Source: Bog-756 sp963696495
GTDB taxonomy: Bacteria > Actinomycetota > Acidimicrobiia > Acidimicrobiales > RAAP-2
Direction of reading: 5' to 3'
Assembly (NCBI GenBank): GCA_963696495.1
Contig: CAVOKJ010000002.1
Location: 868,001 to 932,000, forward strand
Length of the DNA stretch: 64,000 nt
How positions within the stretch are numbered: position 1 is the first letter of the stretch; every line of letters begins with the position of its first letter. The notes below the pieces were generated by a model. That model searched no databases. It saw only the letters and a list, made by a program, of their open reading frames with translations, and had not been told where the DNA came from. A program made the position numbers and the translations under genes. Of this stretch, positions 15,685-24,066 are shown piece by piece.

Positions 15685-16536
15685 TCAGGGCCACAGGCCG
15701 GCCCTGACCGTCGGGGGCCAGGCCTCGGGCCGTGGGCCGTGGCGGTCGAGGAGCGCCAGGGTGATGCGGTCCACCCCGAAGCCGAAACAGGCCGTATGGG
15801 CCACCTCGCCGTCGGCCGACTCGATCCCGAACGACTGGGCGAAGTGGTCCAGATGGCAGTTGGCCGAGCAGATGGCCGTCTGTCGCCCGCCGGCGAAGAC
15901 CGGGGTGACGATCTCGAGCTTCAGCTTGTCGATGCGCTGGTTGGCCGCGAGCATCCGCCCCGTCCGCCCGAAGAACGGATCGTTGGCCACCACCGCCTCC
16001 ACCCCGAGGCCGAGCCCGGCCATCACCTCGAGGCCCCGGGCCGTCCACAGGTCGCGATGGGCCCGGGCCCCCTCCGGTGTCCCCAGATAGACGTAGTCGT
16101 GCTGCCGGAAGGCCTGCATCCGGAACGGGTCGGTGCTCGGCTCGTGGCGGAAGCAGTAGCCGTAGACCTCGAAATGGCGACCGCCCTCGGGCAGGACGCC
16201 GCTCATGGTCGGATAGAGGGGATGGCACACGGCCGGGCAGAGCACGATGTCGGTCGTGGCCAGCATGGGTCCGCGGTCCTCCTCCGCCTCGACCCGGCGG
16301 AGCAGCTCGGCGTGGGCCTTCTCGTCGCCCCGGAAGGTCTGGACCGACCCCATCTGATCGGGGAAGGACTCGAGGTAGCCGTTGCGCTCGAAGACGCTCC
16401 AGGGCATCACCGGGGGGAAACGGACCGACGTGGCCTCCTGGTCGGCCCCGACCCGGAGGACGAGGCGGTCGACGGCGTCGGCCACCGACTCGTAGGTGGA
16501 CGACCGACCGTAGATGCCGTCGACGCCGGTGGGCAC
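15685..16536 (-). CDS. amino acid:[carrier protein] ligase (class II aaRS-like)
   Basis: Stand-alone class II synthetase core without a tRNA-binding domain, predicted to activate an amino acid with ATP and load it on the carrier protein made by the neighbouring gene. Motif 2 is YCFRHEPSTDPFRMQAFRQ (about 127-145), and motif 3 is CFGFGVDRITLAL (250-262). Cys104 (PAVCHPLYP) and Cys250 are likely zinc ligands by analogy with atypical archaeal SerRS. The third ligand, usually Glu, may be Asp147. 283 aa from the GTG at 16536, shorter than the family's roughly 320. Coding-like sequence continues upstream (REVLLSEGLL) without a standard start codon, so the true start may be further up. Confidence 0.88.
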   Translation of the reverse strand: MPTGVDGIYGRSSTYESVADAVDRLVLRVGADQEATSVRFPPVMPWSVFERNGYLESFPDQMGSVQTFRGDEKAHAELLRRVEAEEDRGPMLATTDIVLCPAVCHPLYPTMSGVLPEGGRHFEVYGYCFRHEPSTDPFRMQAFRQHDYVYLGTPEGARAHRDLWTARGLEVMAGLGLGVEAVVANDPFFGRTGRMLAANQRIDKLKLEIVTPVFAGGRQTAICSANCHLDHFAQSFGIESADGEVAHTACFGFGVDRITLALLDRHGPRPEAWPPTVRAGLWP

Positions 16537-16682
16537 GAGGAGCCCTTCGGACAGGAGGACCTCCCGGAAGGATGCCCAGGGTTCCTCGTCGTGGCCGGGC
16601 GCGTCCCCCGGGGGGCGGCGACCCGGCCGGTTCCGGCCGGCACGGATCGGCCGTCAGTGCTGCCCACGTCGCCCCCCACCGG

Positions 16683-17864
16683 TCATTCCCCCCGGTGCAC
16701 GAGGAGAAGCTGGGCGTTGTTGGCCATGATCCGGTCGTTGTTGACCATCAGCGAGGCACCCATGGAGTCCCGCAGGTGACGTCCGAGGCTGTAGGGACCG
16801 TCGAGACGGTAGGAGGACAGGCCGACGATCACCATGCACTCGCGGACCACGTCGACCACGAGTGTGGACGCCGACACCTTGAGCGAGTTCATGGCGACGG
16901 CGAAGCCGAGGGACGAGGCGGCCTCGGGGTCGTCCTCCACCTCCTGATAGCGCAGGGCTGCGCTCCGGACGAGGTCGCTGAACTGCTGGTGGAGGGCTGC
17001 GGCGTCGGCCAGGCGCATCGCCGCGGCCGGCGTGGTGCCCGGCCGCCGGCGGGCCTCGGCCTGCACGAACCGTCGGGCCCGGTCCACGGCCGCGGTGGCG
17101 ATGCCGAGCCAGAGCGAGCTCCACAGGATGTGGGCCACCGGCAGCATGGTCCGGGTCGAGATGTCGCTGTAGGGGTCGTCGAGGACGGAACGGGCGTCTC
17201 CGCTGGCGTCGAGCACGAAGCCCGTGCTGCACGTGCCTCGGAACCCGAGGGCGTTCCACTCCCCCACCTGCTCGAGGCGGAGGCCGGGTGGGCGGCACAC
17301 CACCAGGACCTGGTCGCTCTCGGGGCTGTCCGCCGACCGGCGGGCGGTGACCAGGACGGCGTCGGCGAAGCTGCCGTAGGAGATCACCGGGGCCTGCTTG
17401 TGCAGGTGGAAGACGCCACCGTCCACGTCGACGGCGCAGACGCTGCTCCGCACGTCCCCGCCCGTCCCCACCTCGGTGGTGGCCGAGGCCAGCAGGTACT
17501 GCTTCTCCACCGTCTCGGCCAGGAAGGAGCGGAGGTGGTCGTTGCGCCCGTGACGCACCAGGCAGGCGACCTGGATGTGGTGCATGGCGGCCACCATCGC
17601 CGCCGACGCGCAGTAGCGGCCGAGTGACGCCAGTCCCTCCGACACCTCGGGGATGGAGGCGCCGAGCCCGCCGAGCGGGCGCGGCACCAGGGCGGTCAGG
17701 AGGCCCTCGTCCCTGAGGGCGCCGATGGCCTCCGAGGGGAAGCGGGACCGCTCGTCGACGTCGTCGGCGGCCGGTGCCGCCACCCTCTCGCCGATATCGG
17801 CCATCCGGCGGGCGACCCCGCCCGGATCGGCCACCACCGGCGCATCGGAGACGGCGCTGCTCAT
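16683..17864 (-). CDS. acyl-CoA dehydrogenase-like flavoprotein
   Basis: A 393 aa protein with the acyl-CoA dehydrogenase fold: N-terminal helical domain (EAIGALRDEGLLTALVPRPL), middle beta domain (LASATTEVGTGGDVRSS), C-terminal helical domain ending RDSMGASLMVNNDRIMANNA. Such enzymes in carrier-protein operons often oxidise a carrier-bound aminoacyl group to the enamine or alpha,beta-unsaturated form, rather than a CoA ester. Its place between the carrier protein and the ligase supports that, but the reaction is inferred. ATG at 17864, with GGAG 7 nt upstream. Confidence 0.85.
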   Translation of the reverse strand: MSSAVSDAPVVADPGGVARRMADIGERVAAPAADDVDERSRFPSEAIGALRDEGLLTALVPRPLGGLGASIPEVSEGLASLGRYCASAAMVAAMHHIQVACLVRHGRNDHLRSFLAETVEKQYLLASATTEVGTGGDVRSSVCAVDVDGGVFHLHKQAPVISYGSFADAVLVTARRSADSPESDQVLVVCRPPGLRLEQVGEWNALGFRGTCSTGFVLDASGDARSVLDDPYSDISTRTMLPVAHILWSSLWLGIATAAVDRARRFVQAEARRRPGTTPAAAMRLADAAALHQQFSDLVRSAALRYQEVEDDPEAASSLGFAVAMNSLKVSASTLVVDVVRECMVIVGLSSYRLDGPYSLGRHLRDSMGASLMVNNDRIMANNAQLLLVHRGE

Positions 17865-17907
17865 CGCCCGGCTCCACCCCGGCCCGACAGCCCCTGGTCG
17901 ATGCGCC

Positions 17908-18153
17908 TCACGAGGCCGTCATCTCGAGCACTCCGGCCCGGATGGCGGCGATCGACTCGAATGTCGACTTCTTCAGCATGTTCTCCGAGAACTCGATGTC
18001 GAACGCGTCCTCGAGGGCCAGCATGACGTTCACACTGGCATGGGACGTCATCCCCGAAGCGAACAGATCCGTGTTGTCGTCGATCGCGTTGACATCCACC
18101 GCCAGCCTGCCGTGCTCGGCCAGGACCGATCGGATCGTCTCGTCCATCTTCAC
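17908..18153 (-). CDS. acyl/aminoacyl carrier protein
   Basis: An 81 aa acidic four-helix carrier protein. The phosphopantetheine attachment Ser is Ser37 in SGMTSHASV, where ordinary ACPs have DSL; the following MLALEDAFDIEF is standard helix II/III sequence. The variant T-S-H site resembles that of dedicated amino acid carrier proteins. The GTG at 18153 overlaps the stop of the phosphopantetheinyl transferase (GTGA); an ATG at 18147 is an alternative. Translational coupling fits a modifying enzyme and its substrate made together. Confidence 0.9.
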   Translation of the reverse strand: MKMDETIRSVLAEHGRLAVDVNAIDDNTDLFASGMTSHASVNVMLALEDAFDIEFSENMLKKSTFESIAAIRAGVLEMTAS

Positions 18154-18800
18154 ACTTCTCCTGTCACGTCCGGGTGGGTGTGGCCCACCGCTCCTCGTCG
18201 GTCGTCGCGGCCAATCGCCGGGCTGCCGGTGGCCACCACCACCGCGGCCGCCATCGAGGCCTCGTGGGTCATGCTCACCGCCAACTGGTCGATGCCTGCC
18301 CGGTCAGCCAGTGCCGCGGCCAGCCCGGAGAGGCGAAGCTCGCACCAACCGCTGGCTGCCCGGTGCACCTCGATGCTACGCCACTCCGGCCGGGGACCTT
18401 CGGGGCGAAGGACCTTGATGGTCGCCTCCTTCGCCGCGAACCTGGCCGCCAGCGACTCGTACGAGTAGTCGATACCGGCGTCGCGGAGTCCGGCCGGGCC
18501 CGGCCGGCCGTCCGCTCGGCAACACGAGATCTCGTGGGCCGTGAAGATCCGACCCACGTAGCGGTCCCCGAACCGTTCGACCGAGCGGGCCACCTCCTCC
18601 ACGTCGACCAGGTCGACCCCGACCCTGAGGGACGGGTCCGAGTGTGGTGCAGCCGGGCCGGGCCCGCCCAGGGCACGGCCGAGCAGCTCGGTGGCCGTCC
18701 GGACGACGTCCTGCCAGACCGACGCGGCAGCCGTCGCCGGACCGGTCGCCCCAGGCACCGGCACCGGCGCCGGCACGTCCGGCCGGAAGACCGTGCTCAT
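18150..18800 (-). CDS. 4'-phosphopantetheinyl transferase (AcpS-like)
   Basis: A 216 aa enzyme that transfers phosphopantetheine from CoA to the carrier protein Ser. An N-terminal Pro/Ala-rich extension of about 55 residues precedes the AcpS-like core: VGVDLVDVEEVARSVERFG holds the Mg-binding Asp, and SLAARFAAKEATIKVL is the W/F-(S/A)-x-K-E-A signature. The C-terminus carries VSMTHEASMAAAVVV (H-E). It is longer than AcpS (about 125 aa), and the extension is low complexity. It overlaps the glycosyltransferase stop/start by 4 nt (ATGA) and the carrier protein at its end. It likely serves this operon rather than fatty-acid synthesis. Confidence 0.9.
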   Translation of the reverse strand: MSTVFRPDVPAPVPVPGATGPATAAASVWQDVVRTATELLGRALGGPGPAAPHSDPSLRVGVDLVDVEEVARSVERFGDRYVGRIFTAHEISCCRADGRPGPAGLRDAGIDYSYESLAARFAAKEATIKVLRPEGPRPEWRSIEVHRAASGWCELRLSGLAAALADRAGIDQLAVSMTHEASMAAAVVVATGSPAIGRDDRRGAVGHTHPDVTGEV

Positions 18801-20062
18801 GCGGGCACCCCGCCCCGGTCGGGCCTGCTTCCGCTCTCCCCGACCTCGAGGCCGGCTCCACCTGCCGCGACGCCGGACACCGACGAGTACAGGCGGCGGT
18901 ACTCCTCGGCGATGACGCCCCAGCCGAAGGCCTGCACACGTTCGGCTCCGGCGCGGCCGATGGCCCCCCGTCGGTCGGGGTCGGCGAGCAGGGAGTCGAG
19001 CGCGGCGGCGAATGCCGGGGTGTCGAAGGGGTCGACCAGGACCCCCGTCTTGCCGTCTTCGACGAACTCGGGGGCCCCGCCGCGGGTGGTCGCCACCACG
19101 GGCACCCCGGCCCGCCAGGCCTCCAGCACGACGATCCCGAACGGCTCGAGGCGACTGGGCATGACGAACAGGGTGGCGCCCGACATGGCCGCGGCCACCT
19201 CCTCGCGGGAGAGCCGGCCCACGAAATGGACCTGTCGTCCCACCCCGAGGTCGTCCGCCAGTCGCTCGAGATCGCCGAGCGCGTGGCCGGCACCGGCGAT
19301 GACCAGGTCGGCACGGCGCCGGTCCTCACCGACCGAGGCGTAGGCCGACAGGAGCAGATCGAATCCCTTCTTCGGCACCACCCGCCCGAGGGCGAGGATG
19401 TAGGGGCGTCCCGGATCCTCCGCCACCGGGACGAACGGCGGTCGGGTGGACGGGGCGGCGCCGGCGGGGTGGGCATCGCCGCCTGCTGGCCCGAGCTCGA
19501 CGCCGTTGGGGATGACCCGGCCGTCACCGGGTCCGAGGCCGAATCGCTCTTCGGCGTCGACCAGCGTGAACTTCGAGCACGCGGTCACGGCGGCGGCCCT
19601 CCGGATCCCCGACCGCAGCGCCGCCCGCAGGGACCTCGACTCCTCGAAGACGTCGGCGTCGTCCATCATCGTCTCGCCCTGCAGGGTGATCACCAGGGGG
19701 ATGCCGGTGAGCCGCGAGAGGGCGGTGGCGTAGGCACCGTTGGCGCCGAAGCACTGCACGTGCAGGACGTCGGGGCGGAAGGCATCGACGGCGTTGCGCA
19801 TGGCGAACAGGGTACGCGGGCCCCCGGTCGCCGCACGCAGGAGCGACCCGAGGTTGGCCGCCGGGAGCGGCATGGGCAGGCGGCGGACCACCAACCCGTC
19901 GCGGACCTCCACCGTCTCGGCCGCGGTGTCGTCGGGATGGCACGTCCACACCTCCACCTGGTCGCCGGCGTCGGCCAGGGCGAGCGCCAGATGGCGCGTC
20001 AGCTCCTCGACCCCGCCCAGCGATGGCGGGTACGCGCTCGGGAGCAGGGCTACGCGGGTCAT
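18797..20062 (-). CDS. glycosyltransferase family 4
   Basis: A 421 aa GT-B glycosyltransferase with an N-terminal LLPSAYPPSLGGVEELTRHLA and a C-terminal donor site (LGRVVPKKGFDLLL, SRLEPFGIVVLEAWRAG). The ATG at 20062 has AGGGAAG 7 nt upstream. First gene of the operon carrying the carrier-protein ligase set, with a 4-nt overlap to the phosphopantetheinyl transferase. This ties the amino acid chemistry to a glycoconjugate: the aminoacyl group may be attached to a sugar in the surface polymer. The acceptor and donor are unknown. Confidence 0.87.
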   Translation of the reverse strand: MTRVALLPSAYPPSLGGVEELTRHLALALADAGDQVEVWTCHPDDTAAETVEVRDGLVVRRLPMPLPAANLGSLLRAATGGPRTLFAMRNAVDAFRPDVLHVQCFGANGAYATALSRLTGIPLVITLQGETMMDDADVFEESRSLRAALRSGIRRAAAVTACSKFTLVDAEERFGLGPGDGRVIPNGVELGPAGGDAHPAGAAPSTRPPFVPVAEDPGRPYILALGRVVPKKGFDLLLSAYASVGEDRRRADLVIAGAGHALGDLERLADDLGVGRQVHFVGRLSREEVAAAMSGATLFVMPSRLEPFGIVVLEAWRAGVPVVATTRGGAPEFVEDGKTGVLVDPFDTPAFAAALDSLLADPDRRGAIGRAGAERVQAFGWGVIAEEYRRLYSSVSGVAAGGAGLEVGESGSRPDRGGVPA

Positions 20063-20163
20063 GGTCGGTCTTCCCTGGCACCGTCGGGCCGGCTTTCTCC
20101 CGCACGGTGAGGCGGTCGCGACGCTAACAGCGTGTGGATGATGGGTCGCCTCACGGGATCGGA

Positions 20164-21279
20164 TCAGGAGATGGACGGGTTCAGCCAGGGCTCGACCGAT
20201 GCCAACACGGTCCCGGACGGTTCCGGCGCCAGCGTGCTCCATTCGCCGACTCCCGGCGACCAGTAGTTGGAGAAGGCGGCGGCGTACCAACCGGAGAGGA
20301 ACCCCTGCTCCGCACAGTCGCAGTCGGGCGCCCAGCTGGCCGGATGGATGCCGAGGACGTTCTCGATCTGGGCCTCTCCTCCCTGCGGCTCCACGGCGGC
20401 GGCGTCGACCTCGTGGCCGATCTCGAAGGCGGTGATGCCGGCGAGGCGCTGCACGGTCTCCCCCGGGTAGACGTACAGCACCGACGTGCCGCCCGCCTGG
20501 CCCCAGGTGAACGTGGTGTTGCCGTAGAAGCCAGGTGAGGGCGCGTCAGCGATGGGGAGGAACTGGATGGTGTAGCCCGGGATCTTCTGCCACGGATAGC
20601 GGACGAGGGCGAGGGCCTGCGCACCCAACTGGGAGGGCGAGAGCGGAGCGGCGGGGGCGGCGGCCGGTGCGGGGGCGGGGGCGGCCGGGGCCGCGGCGGG
20701 GACCGGGGCGGCCACCGGGACCGGGGACGTCGTCGTCGGCGTGGGGACCGTCGTGCTCGGGGACGTGGCTGCGACCGGCTGGGCCGCCACGGCCGGTGCC
20801 TTGCCGACCGGCGCCTTGCCGATGGCCGTGTCCGACCTCGTCGACGACTCGGCCACGTGGCCGGCGCGCCCACCCCGACCCGAGGCGCGCCCCTCGGCTC
20901 CGGCGAACAGGGCCGACGAGGCGAGGGCCATGCCCACCGCGGCCAGGGCCACGGCGACCATGATCTCCAGTCGCAGGAGCGTGCGGCGCTGGGGGAAGGT
21001 GGCCCGGAGCAGTCGGGCGACGAAGCCCGTACCTCGTCGGTCGGTCCCGACGTAGTCCTCCGACAGGACCAGACGGGGATCGTCGAGATCGGCCAGCAGC
21101 TCAGGGGCGAGTGGCTCCTCGGTGTCGGTGCCGGAAGGAGCGGGATCGGCGACGACCGGGTGGGTGCGCACCCCTCCGTCCTCGGTGCGCACCCCCCGGG
21201 CCGTCCCGTGTGACAACTGCGACGCCTGTTCGATGTCCGGTACCGGGGCAGCCGGCCCGTCGGTCAGGGTTGCGTCCAT
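20164..21279 (-). CDS. membrane-anchored protein with Ala/Pro linker and degenerate protease-like domain
   Basis: About 371 aa, function not recognised. Layout: cytoplasmic N-terminus with PLAPELLADLDDPRLVLSED, one membrane segment (EIMVAVALAAVGMALASSAL), a long Ala/Pro/Thr linker, and an outside domain of about 130 residues (YTIQFLPIADAPS to the end). That domain has ITAFEIGHEVDAAAVE, which looks like a metalloprotease HExxH helix in which the last His is Asp. Cysteines DCDCAEQGF follow. The ATG at 21279 is uncertain; a GTG at 21357 is possible. It shares its cytoplasmic/TM layout with the next gene. Possibly a cell-envelope structural or scaffold protein. Confidence 0.65.
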   Translation of the reverse strand: MDATLTDGPAAPVPDIEQASQLSHGTARGVRTEDGGVRTHPVVADPAPSGTDTEEPLAPELLADLDDPRLVLSEDYVGTDRRGTGFVARLLRATFPQRRTLLRLEIMVAVALAAVGMALASSALFAGAEGRASGRGGRAGHVAESSTRSDTAIGKAPVGKAPAVAAQPVAATSPSTTVPTPTTTSPVPVAAPVPAAAPAAPAPAPAAAPAAPLSPSQLGAQALALVRYPWQKIPGYTIQFLPIADAPSPGFYGNTTFTWGQAGGTSVLYVYPGETVQRLAGITAFEIGHEVDAAAVEPQGGEAQIENVLGIHPASWAPDCDCAEQGFLSGWYAAAFSNYWSPGVGEWSTLAPEPSGTVLASVEPWLNPSIS

Positions 21280-21493
21280 CGTGGTTGAATCGGCAGCTTC
21301 CGGGCGCAGCTGAAGCCGAATGGCCCTGCTCAGGGATCCAGGCTGCCGATCCCACACTCCGTGGTAGATGCTCTGCCGCTATGCGTGGGAACAGCGTCGT
21401 TCTGCCCGGAACAAGTCGTCGCTGCGTGGGACCAAGGTCGTCGGCCGCTTCGTCGGCGGACCCCCCGCTGACGGTGTCGGCGAAGAGTGGCGC
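21280..21493. other. short intergenic region
   Basis: About 210 bp between the two related membrane-protein genes. I see no supported gene or clear hairpin. Confidence 0.4.
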
Positions 21494-22159
21494 TCAACGG
21501 GTCGGCCGCCCCCTCGCCGGCGGACGGCCGGCGGCGGCGTCCTTCGACGAGCGAGCGGCGGCACGGGCGGCACGACGGGCGGCACGGGATGCCTGCGCCA
21601 CCGCCCTTGCCTGGAGACGGTCCGTCACGACCTGCCATCGGACCACCTGACGGGCCGGGCGACGGGCGGACCGTCGGTTCCGTCGGCCGCCACGGACAGC
21701 CGCGTCGGCGCGGTGGGCGACGAGCCCGGATCGGGGCGCGGGTGCGGTCGGGCGACGGGTCGGCCGCGGCCCGACCGCAGCGACAAGGGAACTCGGGGTT
21801 CGGATGATCGGGGGATTGCGCGCCGCCCGCGTCGATGGGCGCGACGCCACGAGGGTGAGCGGCACGACGAACGCCACCGTCACGAGGACCAGCGCCGTCG
21901 CCCCGAGTCCACCGAGAGATCGCCTCCCGGCGGCCCCAGAGGTGACCGCGGCTCCGGCCCGGACGGCTTCGGGTGGATGACCCGAACGACATGTGGCTTC
22001 CGGTCGGGCGGCCGCCCGGCGGGGCCGGCGCCGCTCCGGGCCCAAAAGGTCGGGGGAGACGACGGCACCCGGCCAGTGCAGATCAGCGAGGAGTGCCTCG
22101 GGGAGGGGGTCGAGGTCGTCGCCCGAAACGTCAGGGCCCCGACCGAGCAGGGTGCACAC
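21494..22159 (-). CDS. single-pass membrane protein, paralogue-like to the next gene
   Basis: About 221 aa. The N-terminus DPLPEALLADLHWPGAVVSPDLLG resembles the same region of the downstream neighbour (the shared core is LLADL-x7-10-S-x-D-x-x-G). Then come a basic stretch, a membrane segment (ATALVLVTVAFVVPLTLVA) and an Arg/Ala-rich exterior tail ending KDAAAGRPPARGRPTR, with no folded domain in sight. Codon third positions are GC-rich in this frame. The GTG at 22159 is a guess. Function unknown; the basic tail might bind an acidic polysaccharide. Confidence 0.5.
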   Translation of the reverse strand: MCTLLGRGPDVSGDDLDPLPEALLADLHWPGAVVSPDLLGPERRRPRRAAARPEATCRSGHPPEAVRAGAAVTSGAAGRRSLGGLGATALVLVTVAFVVPLTLVASRPSTRAARNPPIIRTPSSLVAAVGPRPTRRPTAPAPRSGLVAHRADAAVRGGRRNRRSARRPARQVVRWQVVTDRLQARAVAQASRAARRAARAAARSSKDAAAGRPPARGRPTR

Positions 22160-22382
22160 CGACGTGGGTGCGAGAAGAGCCCCTGCGAAGCCGTGATCCC
22201 CTCTCCGCCCTGGAACCCCCACGCCCCTCGTGTCGGCACATCCGGTGGCCGGCTGAAGCGCAATCCCCAGGGACCTGCCCGGTCCCGCGGTCCAGGCGCA
22301 CCGACGGATGGGCCGGCATCGGCGAAGCGTCGACCGGGTGATGACCGGCGCGGTGGTATCACCGTCCGTCCATCGGGACGGC

Positions 22383-23831
22383 CTACCGGCTGGGGGCCCG
22401 CCGGTCGACCGGTCCGGCTCCGACAGGACCGGTCGCCGGGCCCGACGAGCCGGGCCGGCGGTGGGAGGGCCCGGCGGCGGTGGGTCGGCCCGGCGGCGGC
22501 AGGTCCCCCAGGACGAGCGGGGCGCGTGGACCGCCGGCCGGCACCCGGTGCAGGTCGGCGATGCCCAGCGAGAGTCCGGCGATGATGAGGGGACCGATGG
22601 AGGATGCACCGATCCAGAAGATGTCGAACAGCCCGTCCACGTAGTGGCCGCCCAGGACCACCAGCCCGAGGGTCCCGTAGGCGTACGGGAGCCGGAACAT
22701 CGTCCTCATGGTCACGAACACCATGAACAAGAAGGCCAGGGAGCCGACGATCCCCGTCGAGGCGAGGTTGTCGATGAAGACGTTCGGGGGCGCCGTCACG
22801 GCGAGGAACTGGGGAAGGTTGTAGAACCGCATCCCCTCCCCGAGCAGCGGGCTGAGGCGGAAGACGTGCATGGCCGCGCCGAGCTGGTCCACCCGCACGG
22901 CGACGGAATTGAAGTGCGGGTTGTTCCGGGCGTTGATGGAGAAGCTGAAGTAGAGCACGACGGCCACGGGAATGGCCCCGAGCATCATCATCCGGGAACG
23001 CCGGCGCAGCTCCGGGTTCAAGAAGATGGAGAGGGCGATGGCCAGGATCAAGAGGATGATCGACTGACGTGACTGCGACGCCAGGAGCCCGCCGACGCAC
23101 AGGTACTTGTTCACCCGGGCCTCGGTACGCCCGATCCCGGCCCAGGACGGGTTGATCTGGGCCACGAAGACGGCCACCCACATGATGGCGCCGATGCCGT
23201 TCTTCTGATAGGCGCCCCACTGGGCCGGCTCGAAGTGGAGCGTCACCGCGTGCTCCATGGTGATCACGGCGAGGATCGAGGAGCCGGCGAGGAAGAGCCG
23301 GAGTGCCTGCCTGGTCCGACCGTTGGTGGCGATGACCCATCCGACCAGCACGCTCCCGGCGAGGTACGACCATCGGTGGAACCATTCGATGATGTTGTCC
23401 CGGAACGGGTGGGCCACCACCACCAGGATCAGGACCGCCTGGAACCACACGATCCCCATGAGGAACTGGCGCAGGTAGGTCGCCTCCTTCCAGCGGACGT
23501 GGAACAGGGCCACCACCGCCCCGATGAAGACGAGGAGGTCGGCGGCGCTCAGGTTCGTCCCGCTGCCGCCCACCCGCTGGACGAGGAGGGACCCGGGCAG
23601 CGCCAGCACCACCAACAAGAGGGGGTCAGCGACGAAGATGCCGAAGGCCAGGACCACGCCGCCCAGGGCCAGCCCGATCATCGCGTGCCCGGCGGTGGCG
23701 AAGCCGACTGCTGCGGCGACGACCACGACAGTGGCCCACAGGCCGGCACCGGCGGCCAGACGTTCGACCCGGTACCGCCTCGACCGGCCGTCGAGGTCCC
23801 GCGTCGTCGACGCCAAACTGATACGGCTCAT
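22383..23831 (-). CDS. O-antigen ligase/Wzy-like polymerase
   Basis: A 482 aa integral membrane protein with about 10-11 hydrophobic segments, from GLWATVVVVAAAVGFATAG to IGPLIIAGLSLGIADL. The large periplasmic loop follows HFNSVAVRVDQLGAAMHVF and includes PLLGEGMRFYN, resembling the R-x-x-x-W...G-x-G loop of WaaL/Wzy proteins. The C-terminal 55 residues are Gly/Pro/Arg-rich. It likely polymerises or ligates the polysaccharide repeat on the outer face. The start at 23831 is supported by the Arg-rich leader SRISLASTTRDLDGRSRR; ORF-like sequence upstream is noise. Divergent from the glycosyltransferase at 24067. Confidence 0.85.
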   Translation of the reverse strand: MSRISLASTTRDLDGRSRRYRVERLAAGAGLWATVVVVAAAVGFATAGHAMIGLALGGVVLAFGIFVADPLLLVVLALPGSLLVQRVGGSGTNLSAADLLVFIGAVVALFHVRWKEATYLRQFLMGIVWFQAVLILVVVAHPFRDNIIEWFHRWSYLAGSVLVGWVIATNGRTRQALRLFLAGSSILAVITMEHAVTLHFEPAQWGAYQKNGIGAIMWVAVFVAQINPSWAGIGRTEARVNKYLCVGGLLASQSRQSIILLILAIALSIFLNPELRRRSRMMMLGAIPVAVVLYFSFSINARNNPHFNSVAVRVDQLGAAMHVFRLSPLLGEGMRFYNLPQFLAVTAPPNVFIDNLASTGIVGSLAFLFMVFVTMRTMFRLPYAYGTLGLVVLGGHYVDGLFDIFWIGASSIGPLIIAGLSLGIADLHRVPAGGPRAPLVLGDLPPPGRPTAAGPSHRRPGSSGPATGPVGAGPVDRRAPSR

Positions 23832-24066
23832 GGTGGGGACGCGCTCTCGCTCATCGGCCTCGGCATTCCGGCTGCTGCGTTGGTCCAGCGTACCGTCCGA
23901 CGTGGCGGCCGGAAGGCACCCGGCATCGTCGCTCGGCAATTGAATCTCAAGCTGGGGCGGTACGGTGTCGACGGTAGGGCACAGCCTGAATCTCCCGTCG
24001 ACGGGCCGGGCGGCGACCGTCCGGCGGCTCGCCTGAGGAACGCGGGTCATGCATCGAGGAACGGAA

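Noticed and set aside
21368..22585. Long plus-strand open frame
   Set aside because: Antisense to a better frame; composition is Arg/Gly/Pro shadow coding without any family motif.
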